Source of the DNA: an uncultured Bacteroidota bacterium
GTDB taxonomy: Bacteria > Bacteroidota > Bacteroidia > AKYH767-A > OLB10
Assembly: GCA_903847585.1 (NCBI GenBank)
Contig: CAINEC010000162.1
Location: 108,930 to 172,929, forward strand
DNA: 64,000 bases
Direction of reading: 5' to 3'
Translations under genes and position numbers: made by a program
Shown here: positions 1 to 10,147 of the stretch, in pieces
How positions within the stretch are numbered: the first letter of the stretch is position 1
How the letters are laid out: the number at the start of each line of letters is the position of its first letter
The notes under the pieces: model-generated
Told to the model about the DNA's origin: nothing
The model's input: only the letters and a program-made list of their open reading frames with translations
Databases searched by the model: none

Positions 1-852
1 TTCTAATAATAACGGTTGTAAGTCGCGGTAGCGCGCTGAAAAATGTCCGATGATTAATTTATCCACTTCAGCTTTTTTAGCGACTTGTGCTGCTTGTATG
101 CATGTAGAATGAAAAGTTGCGGCCGCTCTATCTTCTTGTTCGTGCAAAAAGGTAGCTTCATGATATAATAAATCAACACCTTTTACTTCATCCGCAATAC
201 CAATATCAAAAATTGTATCTGAGCAATATGCATACGAACGCGATGGTGATGGTTCTTCAGTAAGTTCTTTATTCGGTATCACATCACCGTTATAGGTTCT
301 GAAGTCTTCCCCTTTCCGAAGTTTATTAAAATAAGTAAACGGAATATTATGCTCTTGTAATTTATCAATACGCAATTTTCTCGGACGAGGCTTTTCTTTA
401 AATATAAATCCAGTACACGGAACACGATGGTTAAGCACAACGGATCTTACCATGATCTCTTCATCTTCAAAAATCACCTCAGGAGCATAATGTCGCACCG
501 AATGAAAAATCAGATTATAACGTAGATGCATATTTGAAATCCGTAATTGAATCTCGATAATATCCATCAACTCTTGTTGTCCGTAAATATGTAAATCGCT
601 TGTTCTCCCTTGCAAATGAAAAGTAGATATTAGTCCAACTAAACCAAGGTAGTGGTCGCCATGCATATGACTAATAAAAATATGGGTGATTTTATGGTAT
701 TTAACTCTGTAATTTAATAATTGCGTTAAAGTACCTTCTCCGCAATCAATTAAAAAATGATGATCACGAATTATTAAAAGTTGTGAAGTAGGATGACGAT
801 TATATATGGGAGTAGCGGAACTACTCCCTAAAATTGTTAATTCAAAACCCAT
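1..852 (-). CDS. rnz: Ribonuclease Z, 3' end cut off by the window start
   Basis: Not in the ORF track because its stop is outside the window. Reverse-strand reading from ATG at 852 gives MGFELTILGSSSATPIYNRHPTSQLLII...HFLIDCGEGTLTQLL...HIFISHMHGDHYLGLVGLISTFHLQGR, the RNase Z metallo-beta-lactamase signature. Confidence 0.9.
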   Translation of the reverse strand, partial: MGFELTILGSSSATPIYNRHPTSQLLIIRDHHFLIDCGEGTLTQLLNYRVKYHKITHIFISHMHGDHYLGLVGLISTFHLQGRTSDLHIYGQQELMDIIEIQLRISNMHLRYNLIFHSVRHYAPEVIFEDEEIMVRSVVLNHRVPCTGFIFKEKPRPRKLRIDKLQEHNIPFTYFNKLRKGEDFRTYNGDVIPNKELTEEPSPSRSYAYCSDTIFDIGIADEVKGVDLLYHEATFLHEQEDRAAATFHSTCIQAAQVAKKAEVDKLIIGHFSARYRDLQPLLLE

Positions 853-1605
853 TTACTTTTTGGAAATCACCATTCTCTTGGTAACCGACTCGCCGTTAAT
901 AGAGATGGAATACATATAAACACCAGGAGTGAAATCACGAACATCTAACTTCATTACATTCTCTCCTTGGTCACCGTTATAAGTTCTGTGATAAACTTCT
1001 TTACCAATCATGTTATGCATATAAAATTCAACTTCACCTGCAGTTGGCAAGTTATATATGATTGTAGTAAAATCTTCAGTTGGATTTGGCATATTTTGAC
1101 TCATTGTCAATGTTGGAACGCCAGCTTCGCTTAATCCAGCAGTAGTAGTTACTGTCATGTAATAATAGTTGATGGTATCAATTTGAGAGTTAGCTACTCC
1201 AAAAATTGTAGCATTCGTTTTTGTAACTGCTGTAATCTGAAATACACCAGCAACAGTAGGTGTTCCAGTGATAGCTACACAACCATTAGATCCACCAGGG
1301 AAAACGCAATTTGCAGGATTGCAAATATATGATAACCCAGCAGGTAATCCAGCGAATGACAATAATTCAATTGATGTAATAGGAACCGTTACTGGTAATG
1401 GTCCTATCGCAACAACTGTATCAACAGGAATACGTAATTGCATATCTTGAGAATAAGGCTGATTCAAAACAGCAGGCGCCAATCCAGTTGCACTATCAGG
1501 ATAAATTCCTGGTTGTGTGATTGCAGGATTAGGTATACATTGTGAAAATGAAATGTTATTTCCAGCTAAAACGATTAAGGCAATAAGTGTAAATATTTTT
1601 CTCAT
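853..1605 (-). CDS. Secreted protein with C-terminal T9SS type A sorting domain
   Basis: Signal peptide plus C-terminal SQNMPNPTEDFTTIIYNLP...GVYMYSISINGESVTKRMVISKK. Confidence 0.85.
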   Translation of the reverse strand: MRKIFTLIALIVLAGNNISFSQCIPNPAITQPGIYPDSATGLAPAVLNQPYSQDMQLRIPVDTVVAIGPLPVTVPITSIELLSFAGLPAGLSYICNPANCVFPGGSNGCVAITGTPTVAGVFQITAVTKTNATIFGVANSQIDTINYYYMTVTTTAGLSEAGVPTLTMSQNMPNPTEDFTTIIYNLPTAGEVEFYMHNMIGKEVYHRTYNGDQGENVMKLDVRDFTPGVYMYSISINGESVTKRMVISKK

Positions 1606-1617
1606 GAGTGGTGAATT

Positions 1618-1995
1618 TTATGATTGATCTTCGTTGATATTCTTTTCCATTTCACTTGCAAGAACAAATTCAACGGCTTCCTGGTTTGATGATTTAATGT
1701 TTAATACTTGATCCAATTGTGATATTTGCACGAGCTTTTTAACCGCGTCGTTTAACCCTGTTACAACGAAAACTCCATTTGAGTTTTTGCATAAACGATT
1801 TCCAACTAATATCGCACTTAATCCAGATGAATCGCAATACATTGATTCGGATAAGTCCACAATAATATTTGAAAAGCCTTGGCTATTGATTAATAACAAC
1901 TCTGATTTTAACTCAGCAGCAATAAGTGTGTTTAACTTTTGCTCGTGTAGTTTTACAACTACGTATTTATCATTTTTATCTAATGTGAACTGCAT
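1618..1995 (-). CDS. STAS-domain anti-sigma factor antagonist-like protein
   Basis: IIVDLSESMYCDSSGLSAILVGNRLCKNSNG matches the STAS core. Confidence 0.85.
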   Translation of the reverse strand: MQFTLDKNDKYVVVKLHEQKLNTLIAAELKSELLLINSQGFSNIIVDLSESMYCDSSGLSAILVGNRLCKNSNGVFVVTGLNDAVKKLVQISQLDQVLNIKSSNQEAVEFVLASEMEKNINEDQS

Positions 1996-2070
1996 CGGTT
2001 AGTGGTGTTTAAACAAATATACTATAAAAATCGAAATCAGAAAATTATGCTTTAAAGGATTGTTAACGAT

Positions 2071-3009
2071 TTATTGTTTAAATCCGCTGTTTTGAGCTAA
2101 TAGATACAAAACGGCCATTCTAACAGCTACCCCATTCTCCACCTGGTCAAGAATAATACTTTGTTTGCTATCGGCCACATCGCTGGTAATTTCTACGCCT
2201 CTATTAATTGGTCCCGGATGCATCACTACAATTTCTTTTTCTAATCCATCCAGAATGGTACGATTAAGACCATATAACATACTATACTCACGGAGCGAAG
2301 GGAAATACTTAATATCTTGTCGCTCGAGCTGTATGCGAAGCATATTGGCTACATCACACCAGTTTAATGCTTTTATTAGATCGTGTTCTACTTTCACACC
2401 TAAATCTTGCATGTATTTCGGAATAAGTGTTTTAGGTCCGCAAACCATAACCTCTGCTCCTAACTTTTGAAGACAAAAAATATTTGATAGTGCTACGCGC
2501 GAGTGAAGAATATCTCCCACAATCACCACTTTCTTACCTTCTACATTTCCTAGTTTTTCTCTGATTGAAAAGGCATCAAGCAGTGCTTGCGTTGGATGCT
2601 CATGGGTACCATCACCCGCATTGATTACGCTTGCATTAATATGATTGGCAAGAAACACTGCGGCTCCTGGCTTTGGATGTCGCATAACCACCATATCAAC
2701 TTTCATCGCTAGAATATTATTTACCGTATCGATTAATGTTTCTCCTTTAGATACAGAAGATCCGGAAGCAGAGAAATTAACTACGTCGGCTGATAAACGC
2801 TTTTCAGCTAACTCAAAACTTAACCTTGTACGAGTAGAATTTTCAAAGAAAATATTGGCAACTGTTATGTCGCGCAAAGAAGGCACTTTTTTAATCGGAC
2901 GATTAATTACCTCTTTAAAATTATCAGCGGTTTGAAAAATGAGTTCAATATCTTCTTTCGTAAGATCTTTAATGCCTAGAAGATGTTTAACACTCAACTG
3001 CTGACTCAT
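2071..3009 (-). CDS. pyrB: Aspartate carbamoyltransferase catalytic subunit
   Basis: FFENSTRTRLSFELAEKRL, GDGTHEHPTQALLDAF, MHPGPINRGVEI. Likely start is the internal Met (MSQQLS) at 3009; the ORF track start is 3036. Confidence 0.95.
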   Translation of the reverse strand: MSQQLSVKHLLGIKDLTKEDIELIFQTADNFKEVINRPIKKVPSLRDITVANIFFENSTRTRLSFELAEKRLSADVVNFSASGSSVSKGETLIDTVNNILAMKVDMVVMRHPKPGAAVFLANHINASVINAGDGTHEHPTQALLDAFSIREKLGNVEGKKVVIVGDILHSRVALSNIFCLQKLGAEVMVCGPKTLIPKYMQDLGVKVEHDLIKALNWCDVANMLRIQLERQDIKYFPSLREYSMLYGLNRTILDGLEKEIVVMHPGPINRGVEITSDVADSKQSIILDQVENGVAVRMAVLYLLAQNSGFKQ

Positions 3010-3572
3010 AATTTTGTTTCTGATGAAGTGATCCATACTCCGTCGTCACCATCATCCGACTGAAGTTGAACTAATACTTTTTCACTTGCGATGGTATCTA
3101 TAGATTGCCCGATATAATCCGCAGCAATCGGTAATTCACGACTAAACTTTCTGTCAATTAAAGCGAGTAATTCCACTTTAGTAGGACGGCCAAAATCAAG
3201 TAGCGCATCTAATGCGGCTCTTATTGTTCTACCTGTGTATAATACATCATCCACTAAAACAACAACCTTCCCTTCTACCTGAATATCCATTTTGTTGGCA
3301 CTTGGAACAATCAATTCTCTACGTCTGAAATCATCTCTGTAAAAACTGATATCTAGTTCCCCGTATTCAATATTTATAGTGGGATTTATTTCTTGCAGGC
3401 GTTTGAAAATACGACGAGAAACTAACACACCTCTGGACTGTATTCCGATGATTACGGTGCCTTTAAAATCATTATGATTTTCGATTAACTGATAACATAA
3501 GCGATCAATGGTAATGCTCAGCAATTCCTTGTTAAAAATCCGCTTTGTTTGTCCGTTTTGCATCGAGAGCAA
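3006..3572 (-). CDS. pyrR: PyrR-type bifunctional regulator / uracil phosphoribosyltransferase
   Basis: PRPP motif VVLVDDVLYTGRTIRAALDAL; overlaps the pyrB start. Confidence 0.93.
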   Translation of the reverse strand: MLSMQNGQTKRIFNKELLSITIDRLCYQLIENHNDFKGTVIIGIQSRGVLVSRRIFKRLQEINPTINIEYGELDISFYRDDFRRRELIVPSANKMDIQVEGKVVVLVDDVLYTGRTIRAALDALLDFGRPTKVELLALIDRKFSRELPIAADYIGQSIDTIASEKVLVQLQSDDGDDGVWITSSETKL

Positions 3573-3589
3573 ATTTAGTGTATTTATTC

Positions 3590-3628
3590 AAAAAAAAATC
3601 CCCCTTAACGAATTAAGAGGGACTTTTT
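3590..3628 (-). terminator. Intrinsic terminator downstream of rpsA
   Basis: Minus-strand stem AGTCCCTCTTAA-TTCG-TTAAGGGGGAT followed by a T run. Confidence 0.8.
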
Positions 3629-3648
3629 ACTATTTATGAAAACTAAAA

Positions 3649-5466
3649 TTATGCATTGTTATTGTTTTCATCCATGCTATTCTTAAGATTAGCAAGTGCT
3701 GAGATATCTCCTAAAGTTGATTTCTCCTGTGATTCTTTAATTTTCTTCACAGCTTTAGCAGTTGTGTTCTCATCTTTTTCTTTTTCAGCAGACTGAACTT
3801 TCTTTTCTTCAGCAGCCTTTTCATCAAAGATACGAGTATGAGAAACTACGATACGACGGTTGTCCTTGCTGAATTCGATTACTTTGAAATCTAAAGTTTC
3901 GTTTTCTTTAGCAACAGTTCCATCTTGTTTAGATAACTGACGGTATGGAGCGAATGCTTCAACACCATATGTTGAGAACATTACTGCAGCACCTTTATCA
4001 GTTACTTTACCGATAGCACCTTCGTGAACGCTTCCTACAGTGAATACTGTTTCGTAAGTATCCCAAGGATTATCTTCTAATTGCTTATGTCCAAGACTTA
4101 AACGACGGTTGTCAACATCAACTTCTAAAACAACAACATCTAGTTCTTCACCAATCTTAGTGAATTCAGCAGGATGCTTGATTTTCTTGTTCCAGCTTAA
4201 GTCGCTGATGTGGATTAATCCATCAACTCCTTCTTCTAACTCAACGAATACTCCGAAGTTAGTGAAGTTACGAACCTTCGCTTTATGCTTCGATCCAACA
4301 GGATATTTAGCTAAGATAGCTCCCCAAGGATCATCAGAAAGTTGTTTTAAACCTAATGACATTTTATGCTCATCACGGTCTATTGAAAGGATTACTGTTT
4401 CTACTTCATCACCTACTTTTAAGAAGTCTTGTGGACTACGTAAATGCTGTGACCAAGACATTTCAGAAACGTGAATTAAACCTTCAACACCCGGGATAAT
4501 TTCGATGAATGCACCGTAGTCAGTTAACACAACTACTTTTCCTTTGATACGGTCGCCTTCTTTTAGATTTGCATCTAAAGCTTCCCAAGGTTGAGCAGTT
4601 AATTGTTTTAATCCTAACGCGATACGCTTCTTCTCATCATCAAAATCAAGAATTACTACATTGATTTTATCATCCAACTTCAATACTTCTTCTGGATGAT
4701 TGATGCGGCCCCAGCTGATATCAGTAATATGAAGTAAGCCATCAACACCACCAAGATCCATGAACACACCATAAGAAGTGATGTTTTTCACAGTTCCTTC
4801 AAGTACTTGACCTTTTTCAAGTTTACTCATAATTTCAAGCTTCTGCTTCTCCATTTCGTTCTCGATAAGAACCTTGTGAGAAACAACCACATTTTTGAAC
4901 TCCTGATTGATTTTAACAATCTTGAATTCCATTGTTTTTCCTACGTAAACATCGTAGTCACGGATAGGCTTAACATCGATTTGAGATCCTGGTAAGAAAG
5001 CTTCAATACCAAAAACATCTACGATTAAACCACCCTTCGTACGGCATTTAACGTAACCGGTAATGATTTCATCTTTCTCCAAAGATTCGTTAACACGCTC
5101 CCAAGATTTGGTAGCACGCGCACGCTTGTGAGAAAGGATCAATTGACCGTTTTTGTCTTCTGTCGTTTCCACGTACACTTCCACCTGATCACCTGCTTTT
5201 AAGTCAGGCATGTGACGGAATTCAGTAAGCGGAATTAAACCATCCGACTTGTAGCCGATGTCAACAACGGCTTCTTTGCTGGTTAAGCTAATGATGGTAC
5301 CCATCATGATTTCGTGCTCCAGCACTTGATTCAACTTATGATCGTACAATGCTTCCATTTTTTCACGGTCAGCTGACTTGTACGTTTCATAAGCTTTGCC
5401 TGTGTTATCCCAATCAAAGTCGTTGGAATCAGGCGTTGCAAAATTGATATGTGTAGAATTTGCCAT
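3649..5466 (-). CDS. rpsA: 30S ribosomal protein S1
   Basis: Six S1-like repeats (for example VKNITSYGVFMDLGGVDGLLHITDISWGRI). Confidence 0.95.
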   Translation of the reverse strand: MANSTHINFATPDSNDFDWDNTGKAYETYKSADREKMEALYDHKLNQVLEHEIMMGTIISLTSKEAVVDIGYKSDGLIPLTEFRHMPDLKAGDQVEVYVETTEDKNGQLILSHKRARATKSWERVNESLEKDEIITGYVKCRTKGGLIVDVFGIEAFLPGSQIDVKPIRDYDVYVGKTMEFKIVKINQEFKNVVVSHKVLIENEMEKQKLEIMSKLEKGQVLEGTVKNITSYGVFMDLGGVDGLLHITDISWGRINHPEEVLKLDDKINVVILDFDDEKKRIALGLKQLTAQPWEALDANLKEGDRIKGKVVVLTDYGAFIEIIPGVEGLIHVSEMSWSQHLRSPQDFLKVGDEVETVILSIDRDEHKMSLGLKQLSDDPWGAILAKYPVGSKHKAKVRNFTNFGVFVELEEGVDGLIHISDLSWNKKIKHPAEFTKIGEELDVVVLEVDVDNRRLSLGHKQLEDNPWDTYETVFTVGSVHEGAIGKVTDKGAAVMFSTYGVEAFAPYRQLSKQDGTVAKENETLDFKVIEFSKDNRRIVVSHTRIFDEKAAEEKKVQSAEKEKDENTTAKAVKKIKESQEKSTLGDISALANLKNSMDENNNNA

Positions 5467-5594
5467 CTAGTTTATTGCCTCTCTTGATTTTAAGTGCTTC
5501 AAAAAAGGAGTGCAAATGTAATAAACATCCTTTGAATATCAAAGGATTTAATATTTCTAAAATTGGAAAAATAATATTTGAAAAAATGCTTGAA

Positions 5595-6485
5595 TTAATG
5601 GCTTTCTAAAACAGCCATCTGCTCGATTTTTTCCTTCACTTGTTCCATCAACCACATCGGCGTTGATGTCGCTCCAGCAATCCCAACCGTTTGCTTTCCG
5701 TTAAACCAATCAGCCTCGATTTCATCTGCCGATGAAACAAAATAGCTATCTGGATTTACATTTTTACAAACCGCATACAAGGCTTTACCATTTGAACTTT
5801 TTCTTCCGCTAACGAATACAACTACCTCATATGCAGTAGCAAAACGCTTTAGCTGAGGTTCGCGATTTGATACCTGGCGACATAAAGTATCGTTGGTTAT
5901 AAAATCGCCATCTTCTAATGATCCTTTATGTTTAACAATTCGTTCCTGGATATCACGAACCATCTTTTCAAATCCAATGGTGCTTTTAGTGGTCTGCGAA
6001 AAAAAGTGAACCGGCTTATCGTAATCGATGTTATCCAAATCTTTTTCTTCAAAAACTACGATTGCTCGGCCATCTGTTTGTCCTACCAGTCCATTCACTT
6101 CGGCATGCCCTGGCTGCCCGTAAATCACAATTTGTGCATCGTTATCTATTCCTTCAAAACTAGTTTTTACTCGGTTTTGAAGTTTTAAAACAACGGGGCA
6201 AGATGCATCAATTAGTTCAATATTATTTTTGAGCGCCAATTCATACGTTGAAGGAGGCTCGCCATGCGCGCGAATTAAAACTTTACAGTCATGTAAATTG
6301 GCTAAGTCATCATGATTAATAATCTGGAGACCTTTCGCTTTCAAGCGATCAACTTCCATATTATTGTGAACGATATCACCTAAGCAGTATAATTTACCTG
6401 TTTCATCCAACTCGTCTTCGGCCATTTGAATAGCATATACCACTCCGAAGCAAAAACCAGAATTAGGATCTATTGTAACGTTCAT
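5595..6485 (-). CDS. ispH: 4-hydroxy-3-methylbut-2-enyl diphosphate reductase
   Basis: GFCFGVVYAI, LIRAHGEPPSTYE, DASCPVVLKLQ, AGATSTPMWLMEQV. Confidence 0.95.
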   Translation of the reverse strand: MNVTIDPNSGFCFGVVYAIQMAEDELDETGKLYCLGDIVHNNMEVDRLKAKGLQIINHDDLANLHDCKVLIRAHGEPPSTYELALKNNIELIDASCPVVLKLQNRVKTSFEGIDNDAQIVIYGQPGHAEVNGLVGQTDGRAIVVFEEKDLDNIDYDKPVHFFSQTTKSTIGFEKMVRDIQERIVKHKGSLEDGDFITNDTLCRQVSNREPQLKRFATAYEVVVFVSGRKSSNGKALYAVCKNVNPDSYFVSSADEIEADWFNGKQTVGIAGATSTPMWLMEQVKEKIEQMAVLESH

Positions 6486-6527
6486 CTTTTTATTTGTTTG
6501 ATAACAACACTTGGTATTAAATATTGT

Positions 6528-7283
6528 TTAGCAACCTACTTTAAACTTCTCTATTTCTTTCACCACAAACTCCACTTGTTCTTCTTGATTCAAATGAGAA
6601 TTGTCCAAAACTATAGCATCATCGGCTTTTCTTAGCGGACTTTCCTCACGATGAGAATCTTCGTAATCACGTCCAACAACATTACTTATCACCTCTTCCA
6701 CTGTAATCTCAACACCCTTTGATACAAGTTCCTTAAATCGGCGATCAGCACGAATCATCGGATCAGCCTTCATGAATATCTTTAAATCAGCATGCGGAAA
6801 AACAGTCGTACCGATGTCTCTTCCATCCATCACCAAACCTCCTTGCTCCCCTTCTTGCTGTTGAAGCTCCACCATTTTTTTTCGCACCGTTTTAATCGCG
6901 CTCACATGACTTACCTGCTCGCTAATTTCCATCGTTCGAATTGGCTGTTCTACATTTTCACCGTTCAAATATACTTCACTTAATCCTGTTGCTGGATTTA
7001 CTTGAAATGTAATTTGAATTTTATCTAAAACCGGATTGAAATCAAATGGAAAATCAACTAACTCATCTGAATCTGGAATAGGAATTCCGTTGCGCATAAA
7101 ATAAAGCGTTACCGCTCTATACATTGCACCAGAATCGATGTATTTAAGTCCTAAACGCTTGGCAATGGCCTTTGCGACAGTACTTTTACCACAAGAAGAA
7201 AATCCGTCGATGGCAATAATCATTCGTGAATGCATAAGTACAAAGATAAGGCGATAATTAGGACTTATCCTAAAATAAAACAA
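6528..7283 (-). CDS. cmk: Cytidylate kinase
   Basis: IAIDGFSSCGKSTVAKAIAKRLGLKYIDSGAMYRAVTLY, MDGRDIGTTVFPHADLKIFM. Confidence 0.95.
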   Translation of the reverse strand: MFYFRISPNYRLIFVLMHSRMIIAIDGFSSCGKSTVAKAIAKRLGLKYIDSGAMYRAVTLYFMRNGIPIPDSDELVDFPFDFNPVLDKIQITFQVNPATGLSEVYLNGENVEQPIRTMEISEQVSHVSAIKTVRKKMVELQQQEGEQGGLVMDGRDIGTTVFPHADLKIFMKADPMIRADRRFKELVSKGVEITVEEVISNVVGRDYEDSHREESPLRKADDAIVLDNSHLNQEEQVEFVVKEIEKFKVGC

Positions 7284-7308
7284 GAATTAAAAACATACTT
7301 TTTCACAA

Positions 7309-8076
7309 TTAATCAAGTATTAACTGTAAGCCATCATAAGCTACAAATCGCTGAGCTGGCAACTCTGAAGAAACAAGTTCATGTTTTCCCATTTGATGAC
7401 TTAAATGAATCAAATATCCTTGTTCAATCTTCAATTCATCCAATAAAAATAGTGCTTGGTCAAGATTAAAATGCGTAGGATGAAAATTTCGTCGAAGAGC
7501 ATTAATCACCATCACTTTCGAACCTTCAATTTTCTTTTTTTCTTTTTCACTTATAAAATTAGCATCAGTAATAAAGGTGAAATCACCAATTCTAAATCCA
7601 CGGATTTCAAGTTGCGCATGAAAAACCTTTATTGGAATCAGGGTAATATCTCCGATGGTAAAAGCTTCATCGTTGAAATTATAAATGTTAAGCTCCGGAA
7701 CTCCTGGATAATCGTTTTCAAAAGCATAAAAAAACTCGCGACGCAAAGCTGTTTCTACTTGCTTAGTACAATATACATCTACTGGCTTTTTATTGATGAA
7801 ATTGAAAGCACGGATATCATCCATTCCGGCAATATGATCTTTATGCTCGTGAGTAAAAACTAACCCATCCAATTTCTTCACCTTCTCACGTAACATCTGC
7901 TGACGAAAATCCGGACCTGAGTCAATTACAACAGTCGTATCTCCACGTTCAATCATGATAGAAGTTCGCAATCGTTTATCGCGTGCATCATCCGACAAAC
8001 AAACATCACAATCACAGCCAATCAGAGGGACACCCTGAGAAGTTCCTGTACCTAAAAATGTGATTTTCGTTTGCAA
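7309..8076 (-). CDS. MBL-fold metallohydrolase (PhnP-like)
   Basis: FLGTGTSQGVPLIGCDCDVC, TVVIDSGPDFRQQML, THEHKDHIAGMDDIRAFN. Confidence 0.88.
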   Translation of the reverse strand: MQTKITFLGTGTSQGVPLIGCDCDVCLSDDARDKRLRTSIMIERGDTTVVIDSGPDFRQQMLREKVKKLDGLVFTHEHKDHIAGMDDIRAFNFINKKPVDVYCTKQVETALRREFFYAFENDYPGVPELNIYNFNDEAFTIGDITLIPIKVFHAQLEIRGFRIGDFTFITDANFISEKEKKKIEGSKVMVINALRRNFHPTHFNLDQALFLLDELKIEQGYLIHLSHQMGKHELVSSELPAQRFVAYDGLQLILD

Positions 8077-8081
8077 GAGGA

Positions 8082-8423
8082 TTATTCGTTTTCGGTGTTT
8101 TCCGCGGGTGGCACCACTGCTTCTTCAGTATTTGCTGCAAAATCCAGCTCCATGCTTTCTTCTTTGCTGACAATCGGATTTTTAAGTCCGATATCGCGAA
8201 GATCTACTTGTATCTGATTATTTGTATTTAGCGTGGTAATGATTTCAATTAAAGCCTGAATACGACTTTCCAGCGTGGAAAATTTATTGATTACCACTAC
8301 TCTTTTCGCCTCTAAAAGACAATAATTCGATCTAAAATTTCCCTTTTCATAACGCACCTCGTAAGTCTGCTCTTTGAGGAGCTCTTCCAATTTCTTTAAG
8401 TACGCGGGAGTAAACTTCGCCAT
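8082..8423 (-). CDS. Conserved hypothetical protein
   Basis: Intact 113-aa ORF (MAKFTPAYLKKLEELLKEQTYEVRYEKGNFRSNYCLLE) closely following its neighbours on the same strand. Confidence 0.7.
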   Translation of the reverse strand: MAKFTPAYLKKLEELLKEQTYEVRYEKGNFRSNYCLLEAKRVVVINKFSTLESRIQALIEIITTLNTNNQIQVDLRDIGLKNPIVSKEESMELDFAANTEEAVVPPAENTENE

Positions 8424-8687
8424 ATCTGATTCTACTAATTACTCACAAATTTGCGAAAAAATGCGCAGATAAAAAATAAAAAGTTTTACAGGGCAAAAAC
8501 AATTCAATTTCATGTATTTAGGAATTTGAAAATCGACAATTATTAGGACTATTTCAATATCCCATTTACCCAATTGCTAAAATTCATTGTTAGAGAGGTG
8601 TTAAATGATTAAAAACAATTTAAAAAATTGAGCATAAAGTGGTGATTTTTATATTCCTTTGCACCACTAAAATAATTTTGAGAAATT

Positions 8688-9794
8688 ATGTTAATTGGAA
8701 TTACAACAGAAACAAAGGCGTACGAAAAAAGAGTAGCTGTTACGCCAGATGTTACTGCACAATTGGTAAAAGCCGGCTTTGATGTTTGTATTCAGTCGGG
8801 AGCAGGAATGAACTCCTATTTTTCTGATGATAGTTATATCAATGCAGGTGGAAAACTAGAAGCAGATGCAAATAAAATTTATCAGACTGCTGATGTTATT
8901 TTGAAAGTAAATGCCCCTACCGATGCTGAAATTGCACAAATGAAAAAAGGTGCTGTTTTAATCTCTTTTATGTGGGCAGGAACAAATCCAGCCTTAGTAG
9001 AGTCTTGCGTTAAACAAGGTATCACAGCATTCTCAGTAGATGCAATTCCGCGTATTTCAAGAGCACAAAAAATGGATGCTTTAAGTTCACAAGCTAACTT
9101 AGCGGGTTACAAATCAGTAATTCTTGCAGCTAATACACTTGGAAAAATATTTCCTTTGTTAATGACAGCAGCTGGAACTATTAAGCCATCTAAAGTGGTG
9201 ATTTTTGGAGCTGGTGTAGCGGGCTTACAAGCAATTGCAACTGCTAAACGTTTAGGAGCTATCGTTGAAGTAACAGATATTCGTCCTGAGACAAAAGAGC
9301 AAGTTGAATCGTTAGGTGGTAAATTCATTCAAGTTAAAGGTGATGACTCCATCAAAATTGAAGGTGGATATGTAAAAGGAGTTTCAGACGAGTTTTTAAA
9401 GAATCAACAGGAACTAGTTGCGAAGCATGTTTCCGAAGCAGATATCGTTATTACTACCGCATTAATCCCAGGACGTAAAGCTCCAGTGTTGGTGACAGAA
9501 GACATGGTAAAGAGCATGCGTTTAGGATCTGTGATTGTAGATATGGCGGTTGAGCAAGGAGGAAACTGTGCAATCAGCGAAGTGAACGCAACTGTTGTAA
9601 AACATGGAGTAACCATTATTGGAGAATCTAACATCCCTTCCCTACTTCCATTCAATGCTTCTGATTTATATGCGAAGAATATTCAAACATTCTTATTGCA
9701 TTTAGCAAGTAAAGATGGCTTCAAATGGGAAATGGAAGAAGAAATCACAAAAGGTTCGTTGATTGTCCACGAAGGAAAAAAGATGATTGCTTAA
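8688..9794 (+). CDS. pntAA: Proton-translocating NAD(P) transhydrogenase subunit alpha, part 1
   Basis: MLIGITTETKAYEKRVAVTPD, VVIFGAGVAGLQAIATAKRLGAIVEVTDIRPETKEQVESLG. Confidence 0.95.
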   Translation: MLIGITTETKAYEKRVAVTPDVTAQLVKAGFDVCIQSGAGMNSYFSDDSYINAGGKLEADANKIYQTADVILKVNAPTDAEIAQMKKGAVLISFMWAGTNPALVESCVKQGITAFSVDAIPRISRAQKMDALSSQANLAGYKSVILAANTLGKIFPLLMTAAGTIKPSKVVIFGAGVAGLQAIATAKRLGAIVEVTDIRPETKEQVESLGGKFIQVKGDDSIKIEGGYVKGVSDEFLKNQQELVAKHVSEADIVITTALIPGRKAPVLVTEDMVKSMRLGSVIVDMAVEQGGNCAISEVNATVVKHGVTIIGESNIPSLLPFNASDLYAKNIQTFLLHLASKDGFKWEMEEEITKGSLIVHEGKKMIA

Positions 9795-9823
9795 TTTAAA
9801 AAGGAAAAATAAAAGAATATAAA

Positions 9824-10129
9824 ATGGAATCAATTTTAAACTTAATCAGCGAACACCGCGAAATGATTTATTTCGTTTTACTATCGGTGTTTGTAGGTAT
9901 CGAAGTAATTGGTGGCGTACCAACAGTATTACATACTCCATTAATGAGTGGAGCAAATGCAATCCATGGTGTAGTAATCGTGGGAGCTATTTACGTAATG
10001 CTTAATGTTGACCCTACGGATTACCTGGCATTAGCATTAGGATTTTTAGCGGTTTTATTAGGTACGCTAAACGTAGTTGGCGGTTTTGTAGTAACAGACC
10101 GCATGTTGGAAATGTTCAAGAAAAAATAA
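9824..10129 (+). CDS. pntAB: NAD(P) transhydrogenase subunit alpha, part 2 (membrane)
   Basis: FVGIEVIGGVPTVLHTPLMSGANAIHGVVIVGA, downstream of pntAA. Confidence 0.93.
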   Translation: MESILNLISEHREMIYFVLLSVFVGIEVIGGVPTVLHTPLMSGANAIHGVVIVGAIYVMLNVDPTDYLALALGFLAVLLGTLNVVGGFVVTDRMLEMFKKK

Positions 10130-10147
10130 TTTAATCAATACAGAATT

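Noticed and set aside
1268-1450. Small + strand ORF inside the T9SS protein gene
   Set aside because: Antisense to a clear coding region with no family signal; the same applies to ORFs such as 2165..2470, 4109..4474, 7456..7863 and 37145..37495.
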